From Takakia lepidozioides (Eukaryota > Streptophyta > Takakiopsida > Takakiales > Takakiaceae), in contig CM060731.1 of NCBI GenBank assembly GCA_030704615.1, positions 4,216,001 to 4,280,000 of the forward strand: a DNA stretch of 64,000 bases, read 5' to 3'. The notes beneath the pieces were generated by a model that did no database searches, was not told the DNA's origin, and saw only the letters and a list, made by a program, of their open reading frames with translations. Positions within the stretch are counted from its first letter, which is position 1, and each line of letters opens with the position of its first letter. This document shows positions 22,736 through 33,336 of this stretch, in pieces. The position numbers and the translations under genes are program-made.

Positions 22736-23688
22736 TTGTGTCGCCAGTCTGTTCATAGTGGGTCCGCTGGTCCGTCAGTGCTCTGGATATTCCCCTTATC
22801 GCGTGCATAACAGTCAGTTTGAAGGCGGTCTGCTGGAAGTCCGTCTGTTGGGATATCAGTCTGTCGCACTTGTGAATTTGTCAGTCTGTTGTGTCGGAAG
22901 TCTATTGCACTAAGTCTGTATGACTTCTTATTTTCCCTCCGGTCAGTCTTTTGGCTTGTTCTCCCACCAGTCTGGCGAAACGTCCGTCTGCTGGACAGTT
23001 CTCCTCTATGGATATCAGTCTGTTGGACTGTGCATGCCTCAGTCTGTTGTGCCGCGAGTCTGTTCGCAATGGGTGTGTTCGACTTTCTTGTTCTCCCCTT
23101 ACTCTCTTTTGTCTTCATTCCGCTGGCAGAGAAGTGCCTCCAATATGAAGCCGCTTCGCCTCAGCAAAGCGAATCTCTCGGCCCGATGGGAAATGAGTCT
23201 GCTGCACGTGCGAGGACCGTGGATGAATTTAGTACGATGCGTTCGTTCGGTGGACGTATTCAATGCGATGACGGCGGATAGTTGGCGCCTGTGAAATCGC
23301 GCCACGTTGGCAGTGCCATGCCCGCTTTCCCCCTTCTACTTCTACTTTCTTCTCATGTTCCCTGTGCGATCGACTCCATTCTCTTCGCGCCTGTTTCTTC
23401 GCACTGTTTTGTTTTCCTCTTTGCGTACGAAAGACGACCGTTCTTCCCCAGGTGTGGAGAGTCGCGGTGAGCCGCGAAGCGTCGCAAACACGCTCGCCTT
23501 CGTAACAACTCGAAGTTCATCGGCTCGGTGAGGTTCTCACTTGCTACAGTGTTTCCATTCCATTCTGTGTCCTCTTCTTGCTTAGGGTGAGTCTTTTCAT
23601 AGGACTTCTATCTGTCGTTCATTGTCCTTGCACCCTCGTTTCATTCTGCAGCGATGGAGGATGCTTGTGAAAAGGGTGGAGCGGACTG

Positions 23689-24541
23689 GTGGATTTTGTG
23701 CACCAAACCAGACTGAAGAAGGAGCGAAGGTACTGGTACTCAGTAGACGAGTTTGATCATATAGTGGAAGCATTTGTAGACCTCCGCGCCCGGAAGCCCA
23801 AAAACTCGAATTGGCAGAAGGACAAGCTCTTTGATCCCTTCTGTGAAGAGGTAATCAAGGACAAAATCCAACTAAATCGGCATTGTGTTGACACGGGTTG
23901 CAAGGAGACTGTTGCAATGATTCCACGGGATTTCAAGCAGAAATGTCGATTGTCAAAGAGGCCACAATGCGCTTGCGCGGATCAGTGCTTGACCCCCGCA
24001 CTTTGGAATTAGACGAAGTGCGCGCACGGTATGGCGTCCATTGTGGTGGCCCGTCAATGGAGGATTTGCAAGTGCAGGGAACGCTGGACGCTTCCAGAAA
24101 ACGTAAACTGAGTGATGGGGCCCAAAAAAAGGAGAGGCAAAAAAAGGAGAAGGCTGCAAGGTCTGCTCGCGAGGCAAGGGCAAAATCCACGCAACAGACT
24201 GAACCCCGTCCTGGCGGCAGACCCACACCATCAGTACTGATACTGAAAGTGAATCTGCTCAGGGCCTGGAAGGGGTGACAAGTCCAGTGGACATTGACTT
24301 GCCTGACCAGACTCGGCAGCAGAATCACACAAATATCGCGACCCATGCCAGAGGTTTAGGGTCAAAACCAAAAACTCAACAGAGCACTGAAGGGCCAGTC
24401 TGCCCTGGCACATTGCGCCTCGTTGACTTTGGGCTTTTCCCACCAGAGTGCCCACCAATTGGGGATCCAGACTTCTTCCGTTATTTCTACAGAGTTGCCC
24501 AGTCAGGTCTGCTACGCACATTCATCCGACAGGCGGAATAG
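23689..24541 (+). pseudogene. element A gene, candidate N-terminal coding segments
   Basis: Overlapping open segments (23,689-24,012; 23,898-24,278; 24,275-24,541) lie upstream of the conserved part of the accessory gene. They include a hydrophilic segment (DEFDHIVEAFVDLRARKPKN) and a lysine-rich nuclear-localisation-like segment (RKRKLSDGAQKKERQKKEK, about 24,097-24,155). The frame changes between segments and splice sites could not be settled. I do not recognise the domain. Membership in the accessory gene is inferred from strand and order. Confidence 0.35.
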
Positions 24542-24617
24542 AACTGGTTGAACAGCTTTGAAGATGAAGATGACGATGATGAAGTAGAGGAGGTAATGGT
24601 CAGTCTGACCGCCCAGT

Positions 24618-25613
24618 TTGTTCTCTGTGCTGTTTGAGTCTATCATCGGGGTCACGTTGCCTATTCAGTCTGGTCAGTCCGATGCGTTCTCTCCTCAGTC
24701 CGCTGGCTCACTCCGCTCGTCAGTTAGTCTGTTTTATATTGCTGCATTACTTACTGAGTCCGTTTGTCAATCCGCTGGTCCAGTCCACTGGTACAGTCTA
24801 CTAGTTGCCTCCACCCTACGTACGCATGTTACGTCTGCCAGTCTGCTGGTCTGTGAGTCCAGTCCGCTGCATGAGATGAATATAGAGTCCACGTCCATGT
24901 TCCTGAAGTCCAAGTTCTCTGCCGTGTACCAGGATGAACGTATTTCTATTCGTAGGGCCATTCAGGCTTGGCGGATACCTAGCAATGATGCTCCTTTACA
25001 AGCGACTGCAGTGCGTGCGGAAGTGGACCGCGTGCAAGAGTACATATTATTGAAGTATCCTGGGTCATCTGCTGCTATAGCGGCATTACATATTCAAGAC
25101 GCGTCGGGGGGGAATGTGTCTGGGACAGCCGAGTCTGCCATCCAGAAGACTCCCATTCAGCAGGCCGTCATCCAGCAGACTCCCGTTCAGCAGCCTGTCA
25201 TCCAGCAGACTCCAACGGAGCAGACTCCCAACGAGCAGCCTGTCATCCTGCAGACTCCTCTCCAGGAGCCCATCATGCAGCCCATGCCAATGGGAAGTCC
25301 TGTCATCCAACAGACTGCGGACCAGCAGACTGACCAGCAGACTGCCTTTCTCTCACATAGCACGGCGTTTTTTGCAGTTTGGCGATCGCCATCACCGGTA
25401 ATTCGACCCGGAGCTGAAGACCTCACACTTCCCTGGCTTAGGATGGGAGAAATTAATCCCCATTTGGATTGGCATAATGAGCTCCACCGGATTGTTGCGG
25501 ACCGCCGGTGGTCATTTGTACCCTTTCATTATTCCATGGAGTTTTCTATTGAGAAAGCCAACCATGTTGTGGAAGCCGCCTTTGCTGTTGCCATTGAAGC
25601 CACAAACGTCTAA
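24618..25613 (+). pseudogene. element A gene, first Gln-Thr-repeat segment
   Basis: The open frame has a non-repetitive part from about 24,876 (MNIESTSMFLKSKFSAVYQD) and a repeat-rich part (about 25,130-25,350) built from QQT/IQQTP units, then a unique C-terminal part (PWLRMGEINPHLDWHNELHR). The repeats are encoded by reiterated CAGACT, the complement of the CAGTCTG motif spread through the element. The frame stops at TAA just before the next conserved exon, so either an intron or a frameshift separates them. Function unknown. Confidence 0.45.
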
Positions 25614-25646
25614 AATGCGCCGCCTCTACTTGTGTAGCTGATTCTC

Positions 25647-27656
25647 ATGGATGACCCACGGCCTGAAGACCTCAGACATATGCCTATGGTACATCCAACC
25701 TTTGGGGTGCGAAGAAAGCACTTGTTCGGATTGACTGAGGAGGACTTTGAGTGCATGGCAGCTTCCTTCTTACAACACAGATGGATGCAATTTGGTAATT
25801 TCCGCTCATACAACAAGTTGATGAAGGATCTGCATAGTTTGAGGATGGACTTACTCCATGGAACAGACCATTCACAGAAGTTTGTGGTGGATGACGCATT
25901 GCACTGGTTTGCATTGGTGATGGAGCGAGCAGTATTCGACATTGTTTTGCAGAATCCCAATGTCTTCAAAGTCCTGTGGTGTGGGATCCCAACTGAAGAC
26001 CGCATAGGCGCCATTGCTCATCTCGATGGAGCATGCCTGTGCCGGCAAATCAAGGACATTGGCCTCGTCAAAAATCTCTTGGAAGGTAAAATGTTATGGG
26101 CAACTTTCGTGTTTCAGCTCAATTTCTTTTGCCAACTTTTTTAGAAGTTCACATTTGCATAAACATGTGTTGCAGGGCCAGTTGATCTGGGAGACAAGCA
26201 AGTGCAGGCTGCTTTCGACTCTTTTGCCAGAGGTGCAAAGGACCTTGTCTTGGCTTTACAAGGAGTTCGGGAGACTGTCCAGCAGAGTGGCCACAAGAAT
26301 GTCCAACAACATATTCCCCACGACACATGTGGACAAACTGCCCAAGTGCTGGAGACCGAGCATGTGCACCAGACCGTCCCGGGTAATAGGCCGGATCACT
26401 CCCAGCAGACTGCCCCGCACACACATACTCAGTATGTACAAACAGTACCGAGCGGGCAGCGAACTTTGCAGACTTTGCAACAGACCGGAGAACAGACCGG
26501 CCAATAGACTGCCCCTCAGCCGACAATGCAGTAGACCAACGAACATGGCCACCAGACTGCCCCTCAGCAGACTGTGCAGCAAACCGTGCAGCAGACCGAC
26601 GAATCCAGCCAGCAGATTGCCCCTCAGCAGACTGTGCATCACATTGGCGAACCCACTCAGCAGATGGCCGAGGAGACTATCCAGGAGACTAACAGCCAGT
26701 CTGTTCCCTGGATTGTGCAACAGACTCGGACGCACTGGCCTCACCGAGACTGGCCTGTGGACGAATTTCTGCTGAGTTCCCAACAACATGTTTTTGGATA
26801 TGCCAGTATGAGTGTTTTGACCGAGTCCACTTTTCCCCCAGGCACATTCACTGACGACGTCATCAGGTCACCGGTAAAGCATTCTTATCCAGCTCCCCGT
26901 GCCCTGCCTTCTATGACCTTCCAGCTTAGTCTCGTTTTCGTGCGCTTAGTGGCAAAAGCCATAGATGAGTCTTACGTGATGACCGAACTCAATCTGGGAA
27001 CGCAAAACCGTATCATAGATCTTACAGAAGAGTCTAAGGAAGCAATTGCCGGTGGGTCTTCCATACATGTTCTTGATGTTTCCCAAGTCCATGGAGATCC
27101 GAACACCCAGCCGGCTGTCCACCAGACTGACCAGCACACTGAACAGTCGACACATGGAATGACTGCCGAGCAACCTGTGGCGGGGCAACATATTGTCTTC
27201 ATTGATGGGCAAACTGAACCGCAGACTAACCAGCAGACTGCACAGGTCACAGATGGAAGGACTGACCAGGATGGCTCGGAGCGGCAGATTGCACAGCTCA
27301 GCTCTAACTGCACAGTTCAGATTGCACGGCCTGACCAGCACACTGCATACTTCACAGAAGGAAGGACTGATGACCAACCTGCCACCGAGCACACTGCCCA
27401 CATTGAGGAAGAGACTGAACCCCAAAGTTGCCAACAGACTGCACAGTTCACAGACGAAAGGACTGACGAAGAACCGGCGGCCGAGCAGACTGCCCACATT
27501 GAGCAACAGACTGAACATGCTGGCAGGCACACTGACAAGGAACCACATGCGGAGCAGACACCGTCTGGTATAGCGCTGGATTACATGGAGTCTGCTCCCA
27601 CACCCCTTGGGCACGTTGTGTCATTTCCTCTTTCAGCACTGTTGTTTATGTTTTAG
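25647..27656 (+). pseudogene. element A gene, conserved LWCG domain followed by Gln-Thr repeats
   Basis: An exon to 26,085 encodes a compact domain ending ...ERAVFDIVLQNPNVFKVLWCG. A clean GT..AG intron (26,086-26,175) leads in phase to an exon starting GPVDLGDKQVQAAFDSFARG and continuing into QT/TDQQT repeats up to 27,656. The LWCG domain and the segment after the intron both have recognisable counterparts on the minus strand of element B (48,623-49,140 and 48,093-48,527), so they are conserved parts of an accessory protein, not random open frame. Two TAG stops (26,505-26,507 and 26,532-26,534) interrupt the repeat where Gln codons are expected. I know no family for the domain. Confidence 0.6.
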
Positions 27657-27706
27657 CACATTGTGAAAGTGGGCTAATTTGCCATTTTGCTCGGTATCCT
27701 CACAGG

Positions 27707-29346
27707 ACGTTCGTCCCTCCGTTGGCAGACTGTCTACTTCTGAGGACATGACATCTTCCGCCCATGCTGCAAACGTAGGATCGACAACCAAGAAAGGTGT
27801 GGGGGTGAGCACGCCCCCCGATGCGCGGGTCAGTTCTACGCATGCGACCCACGAAGCTGCAAAGACAGGTCCAGCAAGTGTAAACAAACCTGCTTACCAG
27901 CCTCTGTTGCGAAGTAGGGCGGCAACGCTGCGTTTGTCTACTCTATCCAGCCCGCCTACAGCTGTCTTTGCTTCCCAGGGGAGAGGCAAAGCCAAGAAGC
28001 GGACTGTCGTGGACCATGCTGAGGAGGTCGAGGAGGGTCCGAGTACCAAGAGACCGGCGAAGAAAAAGTCTGATGTCTTTATGAACAAGAACCGCAAGCT
28101 GGCCTTGGACATGGACAAAGATGTGGGTCGTTTCCTGGAGCAGCACATGTGAGTACTGTGCTCAGTCTCCTCGTCTTTCTTTGTCGTTAAGTGCTTGCGC
28201 TCTGTTGTGGTCAGTCTGCTGCTGGTTTCATCATTGTCTGTTGTGGTTAGGCTTGTCAGTCTGATGAACTGTTCAGCCTGTAGAGTGTTTGGTACCATGT
28301 TGACGTCAGTCTGTTTAGTACATGAGACTTCCCGAAGGATGGTCTGCTCTGTGCAGGATGGGTGCTCAGTTTGGCAAAGCACATGCTCTGCACGTCAAGG
28401 CAGGTAATTCCATGCTGTTGTTTTTTGAAGGGGACCCACGGTTTGAATGCGGACTGTCGCCGAATGACATAAAGGCGCTCCAGAAGGTTGAGTCGGAGTG
28501 CACAGATAGACTCCTGGAGCTGTGGTGTCGATTCTATGAGAAGTCGGTTGAGGCTGCGTTCACCAACACTATTGCTGTTCTTCCAACGTCGACGTGGACG
28601 GTGTTGAAGTCATTGGGGGTGGGGCAACGTGAAAGCCTTCTAGAGGTCTTGAAAGGTTGCCTCAGCACTGAACGACTGGGCAAGGACTTGAAAGAGTGCG
28701 ATTTTCATTTTGGTGCCAATTGGGGACGAGTAAGAACTCTTCCGAGTCTGCTGAGACTGTCTCCTGAGTCATAGTCTGGTTTCGCAGTGTCGTCTTGACT
28801 CTGAGCGATTAAGTTGTCATCTGTATGTGTGCAGTGGACTGGGTTTGAAGATTGAGTCTGTTGAGTGTCAGTTTGCCCATCATGATTGTGCAATGACGTC
28901 ATGTTGTTTGATACCATTGCAGGGGGCATTGGAGTGTTTGTATCATCGACCTTCGCAAGGGCTGTTACACTCACCTGAACTCTATCAGGGACTCGCATAG
29001 TTGTCCCTTTTTTCTAAGGTGGATTTGGAAGCTTCATGCTGAGCGCTTAGGGTACTCGATGGACTCACCGGAGTGGCATGAGATTGTCCAAGCATTTCAG
29101 TTCCACGCGCCTGATGTGCCCCAGCAACCATTCAGTTGGGAGTGTGGCTTTTACGTCATGTCATTCATTCAAGTGTTTTATGAGTGGGTAAAAGTCAGAG
29201 GAAATGTCTCCAAGACTGCAAAGCCAGGGAGAGGAACACCTTTCACGAAGGACTGGTTTATTTTCAAGTTTGCACTTGGGCAGCGAATGCAGTGTGCCCA
29301 GTATATCGTGCGGGGGTTGGACAATGTAGAGAAACTGCTCTCATGA
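27707..29346 (+). pseudogene. element A gene, C-terminal C48/Ulp1-like cysteine protease
   Basis: An exon from 27,707 to about 28,150 ends in a basic linker (GRGKAKKRTV, TKRPAKKKSD). After a GTGAGT donor, an exon around 28,355-28,728 (FEGDPRFECGLSP, LWCRFYEKS) leads to the catalytic part from 28,923: GHWSVCIID with His at 28,927, LNSI about 15 residues later, then QQPFSWECGFYVMSF with Cys at 29,143-29,145, ending in a stop at 29,346. This is the His..Asn/Asp..Gln..Cys order of C48 (Ulp1/SENP) proteases, which process SUMO-type proteins. The splice from 28,728 to 28,923 misses phase by one base, so a frameshift or a different splice site must be assumed. Related protease genes occur in some plant MULEs. 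Confidence 0.75.
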
Positions 29347-30152
29347 GTATGATGTACTTGTCCTGTGAAGTCTATGTACCGAAATAAAAAATGCGAGTCT
29401 TTTCGCTTAGTATTCCAGTGGTGATGAGCACTTTTGTGTACTGTAGGTGCTCACATGTTTTGTAATGTTGTCACTAAACTCAATGGACACAATGGTGTCA
29501 ATTTTTCCATGCACTGTGCACCCGAGTCTGCTGACCTTGAATGTGCGAGCAGTACGCTGCCGAGGCTAGGACTGGTGGGTTTGGTACCTAGTCTGGTAGG
29601 CACCATGTCCATGAGTCCGCTGGGACGCTGGATTGGCATGAGTCGTTAGAAAGGTAGTCCACTGGAGCCTGTCCATTTTGAGTCTGCTGTTGTGGATGAG
29701 TCTGCTTGAGACTTAGTCTGTCCAGCAGTCTGCTGGAAGAGTTGCAGGGATGAGGTGGAAGTGTGGTGAGCAGACTTTTGGAGTGGGCAGCAGACTGGCT
29801 TACTGGCGTTCGCAGTTTGTTGACTGTGACTCTGTTGGGAGACTGTGTGTGAGTCCGTTGGGAGACTATGCTTGGGAGACTGTGTGGGAGTCAATTGGGA
29901 GACTGGAGGAGTCCGTTGGGAGACTGTGCAGGAGTCCATTGTGGGACTCTGCAGACGTCTGATGGGAGTTTGTGCCGGAGTGTGCTGGGATTGTGAAGAC
30001 TGGAGGAGTCCGTTGGGAGACTGTGCATTAGTCCATTGCGGACTTGTATTTCAGAAAGGGACAATGCTACCAGAGGAATTGCAGACTTATATTGTCTTCT
30101 TCGTGATACCTACACGACCTGAAACCTTGTCTCTTTTCAAGGCATTGCAAAT
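29347..30152 (+). repeat. GAGTCYG/GTCTG-rich spacer between the convergent genes of element A
   Basis: Mostly reiterated GGGAGACTGTG, GGAGTCCGTTGGGAGACTG and related units (about 29,510-30,040), a degenerate array of the same CAGTCYG family found in the terminal repeats. It separates the plus-strand protease gene from the minus-strand transposase gene. No coding function is evident. A near-perfect 40-bp tandem duplication containing ATATTGTCTTCTTCGTGA lies at about 30,085-30,190. Confidence 0.6.
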
Positions 30153-32632
30153 TTATATTGTCTTCTTCGTGACACCTACACGACTTGAAACCTTGCGAAT
30201 TTTCGAGTATATATGTGCTGCAGGTGCAGGTGCAGACACCCTCTTGCTAGTTCTCCGCAAAACCCTAGGCCGGGTTTTCGAGGCCTCCACGAAATCTCGT
30301 CTCCTTTTCAGAGACATGTTGTTGTTGTTGTTGTTGTTCAGAGAATGGAAAGCCTTCGTTGCCGCAGGGTGCAACATTCCAGCCGCACTTTTCGCCAAGA
30401 TATCAACGAGCTGCCCTCTGCACATACGAAGAGCAGATCGGGCATGTGCCTCCAGGTATTTGTCATCACCTACAATGCGAAGTATGTCCGCGAATTCTTG
30501 TTCTATTGAGGCTGAGACCTCCAGAGGTGCCTCGTCGTAGGGGAAGTCGTCCGGAGGATGTCTTTCCATGAACTCATTGGATTCGTCGTTGCCGCTGGCA
30601 CCATTGCCCAAGAGCAAGTTAGGTAATCCTCCATGAATGGTTCCCAGCCCCGTGCCACAAGCGCGCACAAAGAGGCCATCCTGCAGGTCAGTGTGAAGCA
30701 TCTTCAGGACACGGACCTGATGCTTGCATAAATTTCCCTTCATTGCCCCTGGGCACGTGCAACAACCCCAATCGCAATCAGGATTGTAAACAATGTATGT
30801 TGTACCGGGGTGGTTCTTCAATTCCTCGATTCTCCTTCTCTTTTCCTGACGTTCAGCATACGTCAATCTTGGCTTACCATCACCGCTTCTGCTGATTTGC
30901 CCAGCGAACTGCCATTGGGTTTCGCCACAGGAGTCTGCCAGTGGACTGTAGCAATGGACTACTGCAGTGGACCTCGACAATGGACCGGTGTTGTGGACCA
31001 ACAGACTTACCAAATAACGTTGATTTCTGCTTCGGCATCGTCCACAATGAAGGCATTGGGTCGCCAGCTCGGCAAATTTGTGAGGAGTGAATCGCGCAAG
31101 GCTCTCATCCACGGAACCAGGTCTGTTGTCCGATTCCTCTCAGATAGGATATAGACAACTGGTATACCGTTCAACCACTCGTCGAAGACCATCAACGTGT
31201 ATAATGGGAACTGTTGGAATGCACAATGTAAAATGGTCAGAGCATGCAAATTCCGCTCAGTTCTGCACGAGAAGACTTCATAAGAGTGATGAGGTCTGCA
31301 GCGGTTCACAATGGGTCTGCCCCTTGGTCTTCCGCAACGTACACATGAAAACATACAGAATGGGTTAGCACACCAAATTTTATGTGAATGTTGCATGGTA
31401 CTATGCTATCATGCTCGTACAAGTCCATGGAATCGTTTGAATAGTACCTTGTCATGATTTGTCCCAAAGGTTGCATCACATGCAACGATACGGTCATGTC
31501 CTAGTTCCAGCATTCGTCGTTTCTGCCATAGAGTCTGTATGCCAATAGTGAAATGTCAAATCTCCATCAAAATGCTCGAATGTTGGCTCTAATTTCTCCT
31601 ATTGATAGAAAAAAACGGACGCAAGATTCTGGTCTCTCCACTTGCGCACACTCTCCGCATCATCGGCGTGCTTTTTGAAGGTTTGCCACACACGTTTCTC
31701 GGCAAGGTTGCGAACATCTTGCTCCAACAAGAAATCATCGCGGGTCCATGCATCGCCCAAGCCGGTGTTGTTCATCACGTGCTCTTTATGCTCCATCATG
31801 ATTTGGGCGACCGACAGGCCTCGGCACAAACACTCGACGACCCAGGCTTTCAATTCCTCGCTAATGTGTGGTGCATAGGCGTGGCGGGTGTTCCTGAACT
31901 CTACGGACTTCCCATGCGAGGGTTTCCCTTGCGCATATGTATGCTCCATGTTGTTGTAGTACGTGAGGACACAGATGTCAGGGGCGAGATAACATTGCTG
32001 GACCTTGAAACAGCATTGGCAACCACGCTTGTAAGACTCTCCCTACTCCGACTTCTTTCTCCTTGGGCCTTTATGAGGGCAAGATGTTCCAGCACCCACA
32101 AGAGGTCCTCCACGCTTCTGTTTTGGATCCTCCACTATTGCCTTGTTGGTGCGCTTGTCATCAGGACCGTAGCAGCATTGATACCTGGACAGAAAATTCT
32201 AAAATTGATATCCAACGACTTGAGGAAGCATAAAATCAGAGAACTCGTGAAACAAAAAATGGCAACAGACATGCAATGAAACGTCAAAAGGACTGAGGAT
32301 GGTGCACACATAATACTGGACAAAAATGTGTTGGCTCTGGGTGCTTTTCGCGAGCCGGGTTCCACTTTAGAATGGACATTCACCCAAAACTGAGTGGGGT
32401 AGTCCTCTAAACTCTCATCTCCCAGGACAAAGTCACCAACTCTATCCCAAGGTATGCAGGCCTTTTCAACATTCACTCGCACACCCATAAACCCATATTG
32501 TGTCTCACTCTTCCAATGGAGATCCTTCCTGTTGAAGGGTCCTGGTTTTGTTGTTTGCAAACATTGTCGAAGAGGCCGTATAAGCGGGCTTTCCGTGATC
32601 AGTATATCATCGGGTTTTGCTTCCACGTCCAT
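30153..32632 (-). pseudogene. element A MULE transposase, internally deleted
   Basis: Recognisable pieces in order on the minus strand: an N-terminal exon (to about 32,310); a zinc-binding region with KRGCQCCF and HTYAQG (about 31,900-32,160) reminiscent of FLYWCH/WRKY-GCM folds; a helical region (31,599-31,949); an exon 31,534-31,448 with ACDATFGTNHDK; and an exon 31,210-31,011 with FPLYTLMVFDEW and VDDAEAE, the DDE-type MULE core. It ends with a C-terminal part with a SWIM finger (DWGCCTCPGAMKGNLCKH, CxC..CxH) and a basic tail ending at 30,153. The segment normally found between the core and SWIM (with a CxxWH-type motif) is absent: only about 100 bp of non-matching sequence follows the GTAAGT donor at 31,010. 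One TAG (32,043-32,045) interrupts the zinc-binding region. Non-functional as it stands. Confidence 0.85.
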
Positions 32633-32699
32633 GCCCTATACAGTACAAAGGACACGCTTCTGAACATGCAAGAAACGCGCCGCAATACATGACACGATC

Positions 32700-32986
32700 G
32701 ACAACGTGCGGACTGGCCAGCACTGGACTGGCGGGCAGACTGGCGGACTGGCAGACTGGAGGACAGCGGACTTATGGGCGGGGGACTGGCCGACTGGCCA
32801 GCAGCGGACTGGCAGACTGGAGGGCAGCGGACTCATGGGCGGGGGACTGGCGGCGCGGTTGCTGCAGCCGCGCCCGCGCGCAGCGGCGGGCGGGGCGGGG
32901 TGCTGGGAGCCGGGCGTCCGTGCGCGGGGCCCACCGGCTACATCACACGTGCCCATTGAAGACCCTATTATCTTAAAATGAGAGGC
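32700..32986 (-). repeat. right terminal inverted repeat of element A
   Basis: About 287 bp, inverted relative to 21,670-21,890. It is longer because of an extra GC-rich block (CGGCGGGCGGGGCGGGG region, about 32,860-32,905) and more CAGACTGG/CGGACTGG units. The two arms match best in the outer 75 bp and in the CATGAGTCCGCTGCCCTCCA block. Confidence 0.93.
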
Positions 32987-33336
32987 GAAATATATATACA
33001 TATATAGCCAATCGGAGTTAGTGTAAACAAGAGCCCTTTCCGTTACGGTTATGGCCCATTTTCGGATGGGCTATGACGTATCTACAAGGTAACTAGTTGG
33101 CCACTTTCAACCTTGTTTTTGATTAGGATGAGTTGTGAGTGATCTGAGAGCCGCAAAGTGTAGGGTACGAAGGAGTTTAGCGGTGGCCATACTATGAGGT
33201 AGGTACAGGATACATAGGAGATTACACTTGGGCTTAGATGACACGATTTTTGTCCAAGATCTCAAAAATTTATTAAACTTTAAACAAGCCCAAAAGCTCG
33301 TTTTGGGCTCGATGGGCGTTTGAAGGTTAATACTCC

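Larger units (their letters stand above)
21670..32986. mobile_element. giant Mutator-like element A, 11,317 bp, with 9-bp target duplication
   Basis: The left end GCCTCTCATTTTAAGAT and its inverted copy at the right end (ATCTTAAAATGAGAGGC) are directly flanked by perfect GAAATATAT at 21,661-21,669 and 32,987-32,995. A 9-bp duplication with long terminal repeats is diagnostic of Mutator-like elements. Inside are, on the plus strand, a long broken gene for a Gln-Thr-repeat protein with a C-terminal C48 protease (about 23,690-29,346) and, on the minus strand, a broken MULE transposase with a SWIM finger (30,153-32,632). In-frame TAG codons and a missing transposase centre indicate a decayed, probably immobile copy. 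The intact duplication suggests fairly recent insertion. The element lies between RSH and TMA7 and disrupts neither. Confidence 0.95.

Noticed and set aside
25086-27614. Minus-strand open frames opposite the Gln-Thr repeats
   Set aside because: They are mirror images of the CAGACT repeat (Leu/Val/Cys-rich), with no independent motif.
26202-27656. TAG read as glutamine (altered genetic code)
   Set aside because: Host genes here use ordinary stops, and TAG interrupts only transposon genes, so mutation is the simpler explanation.
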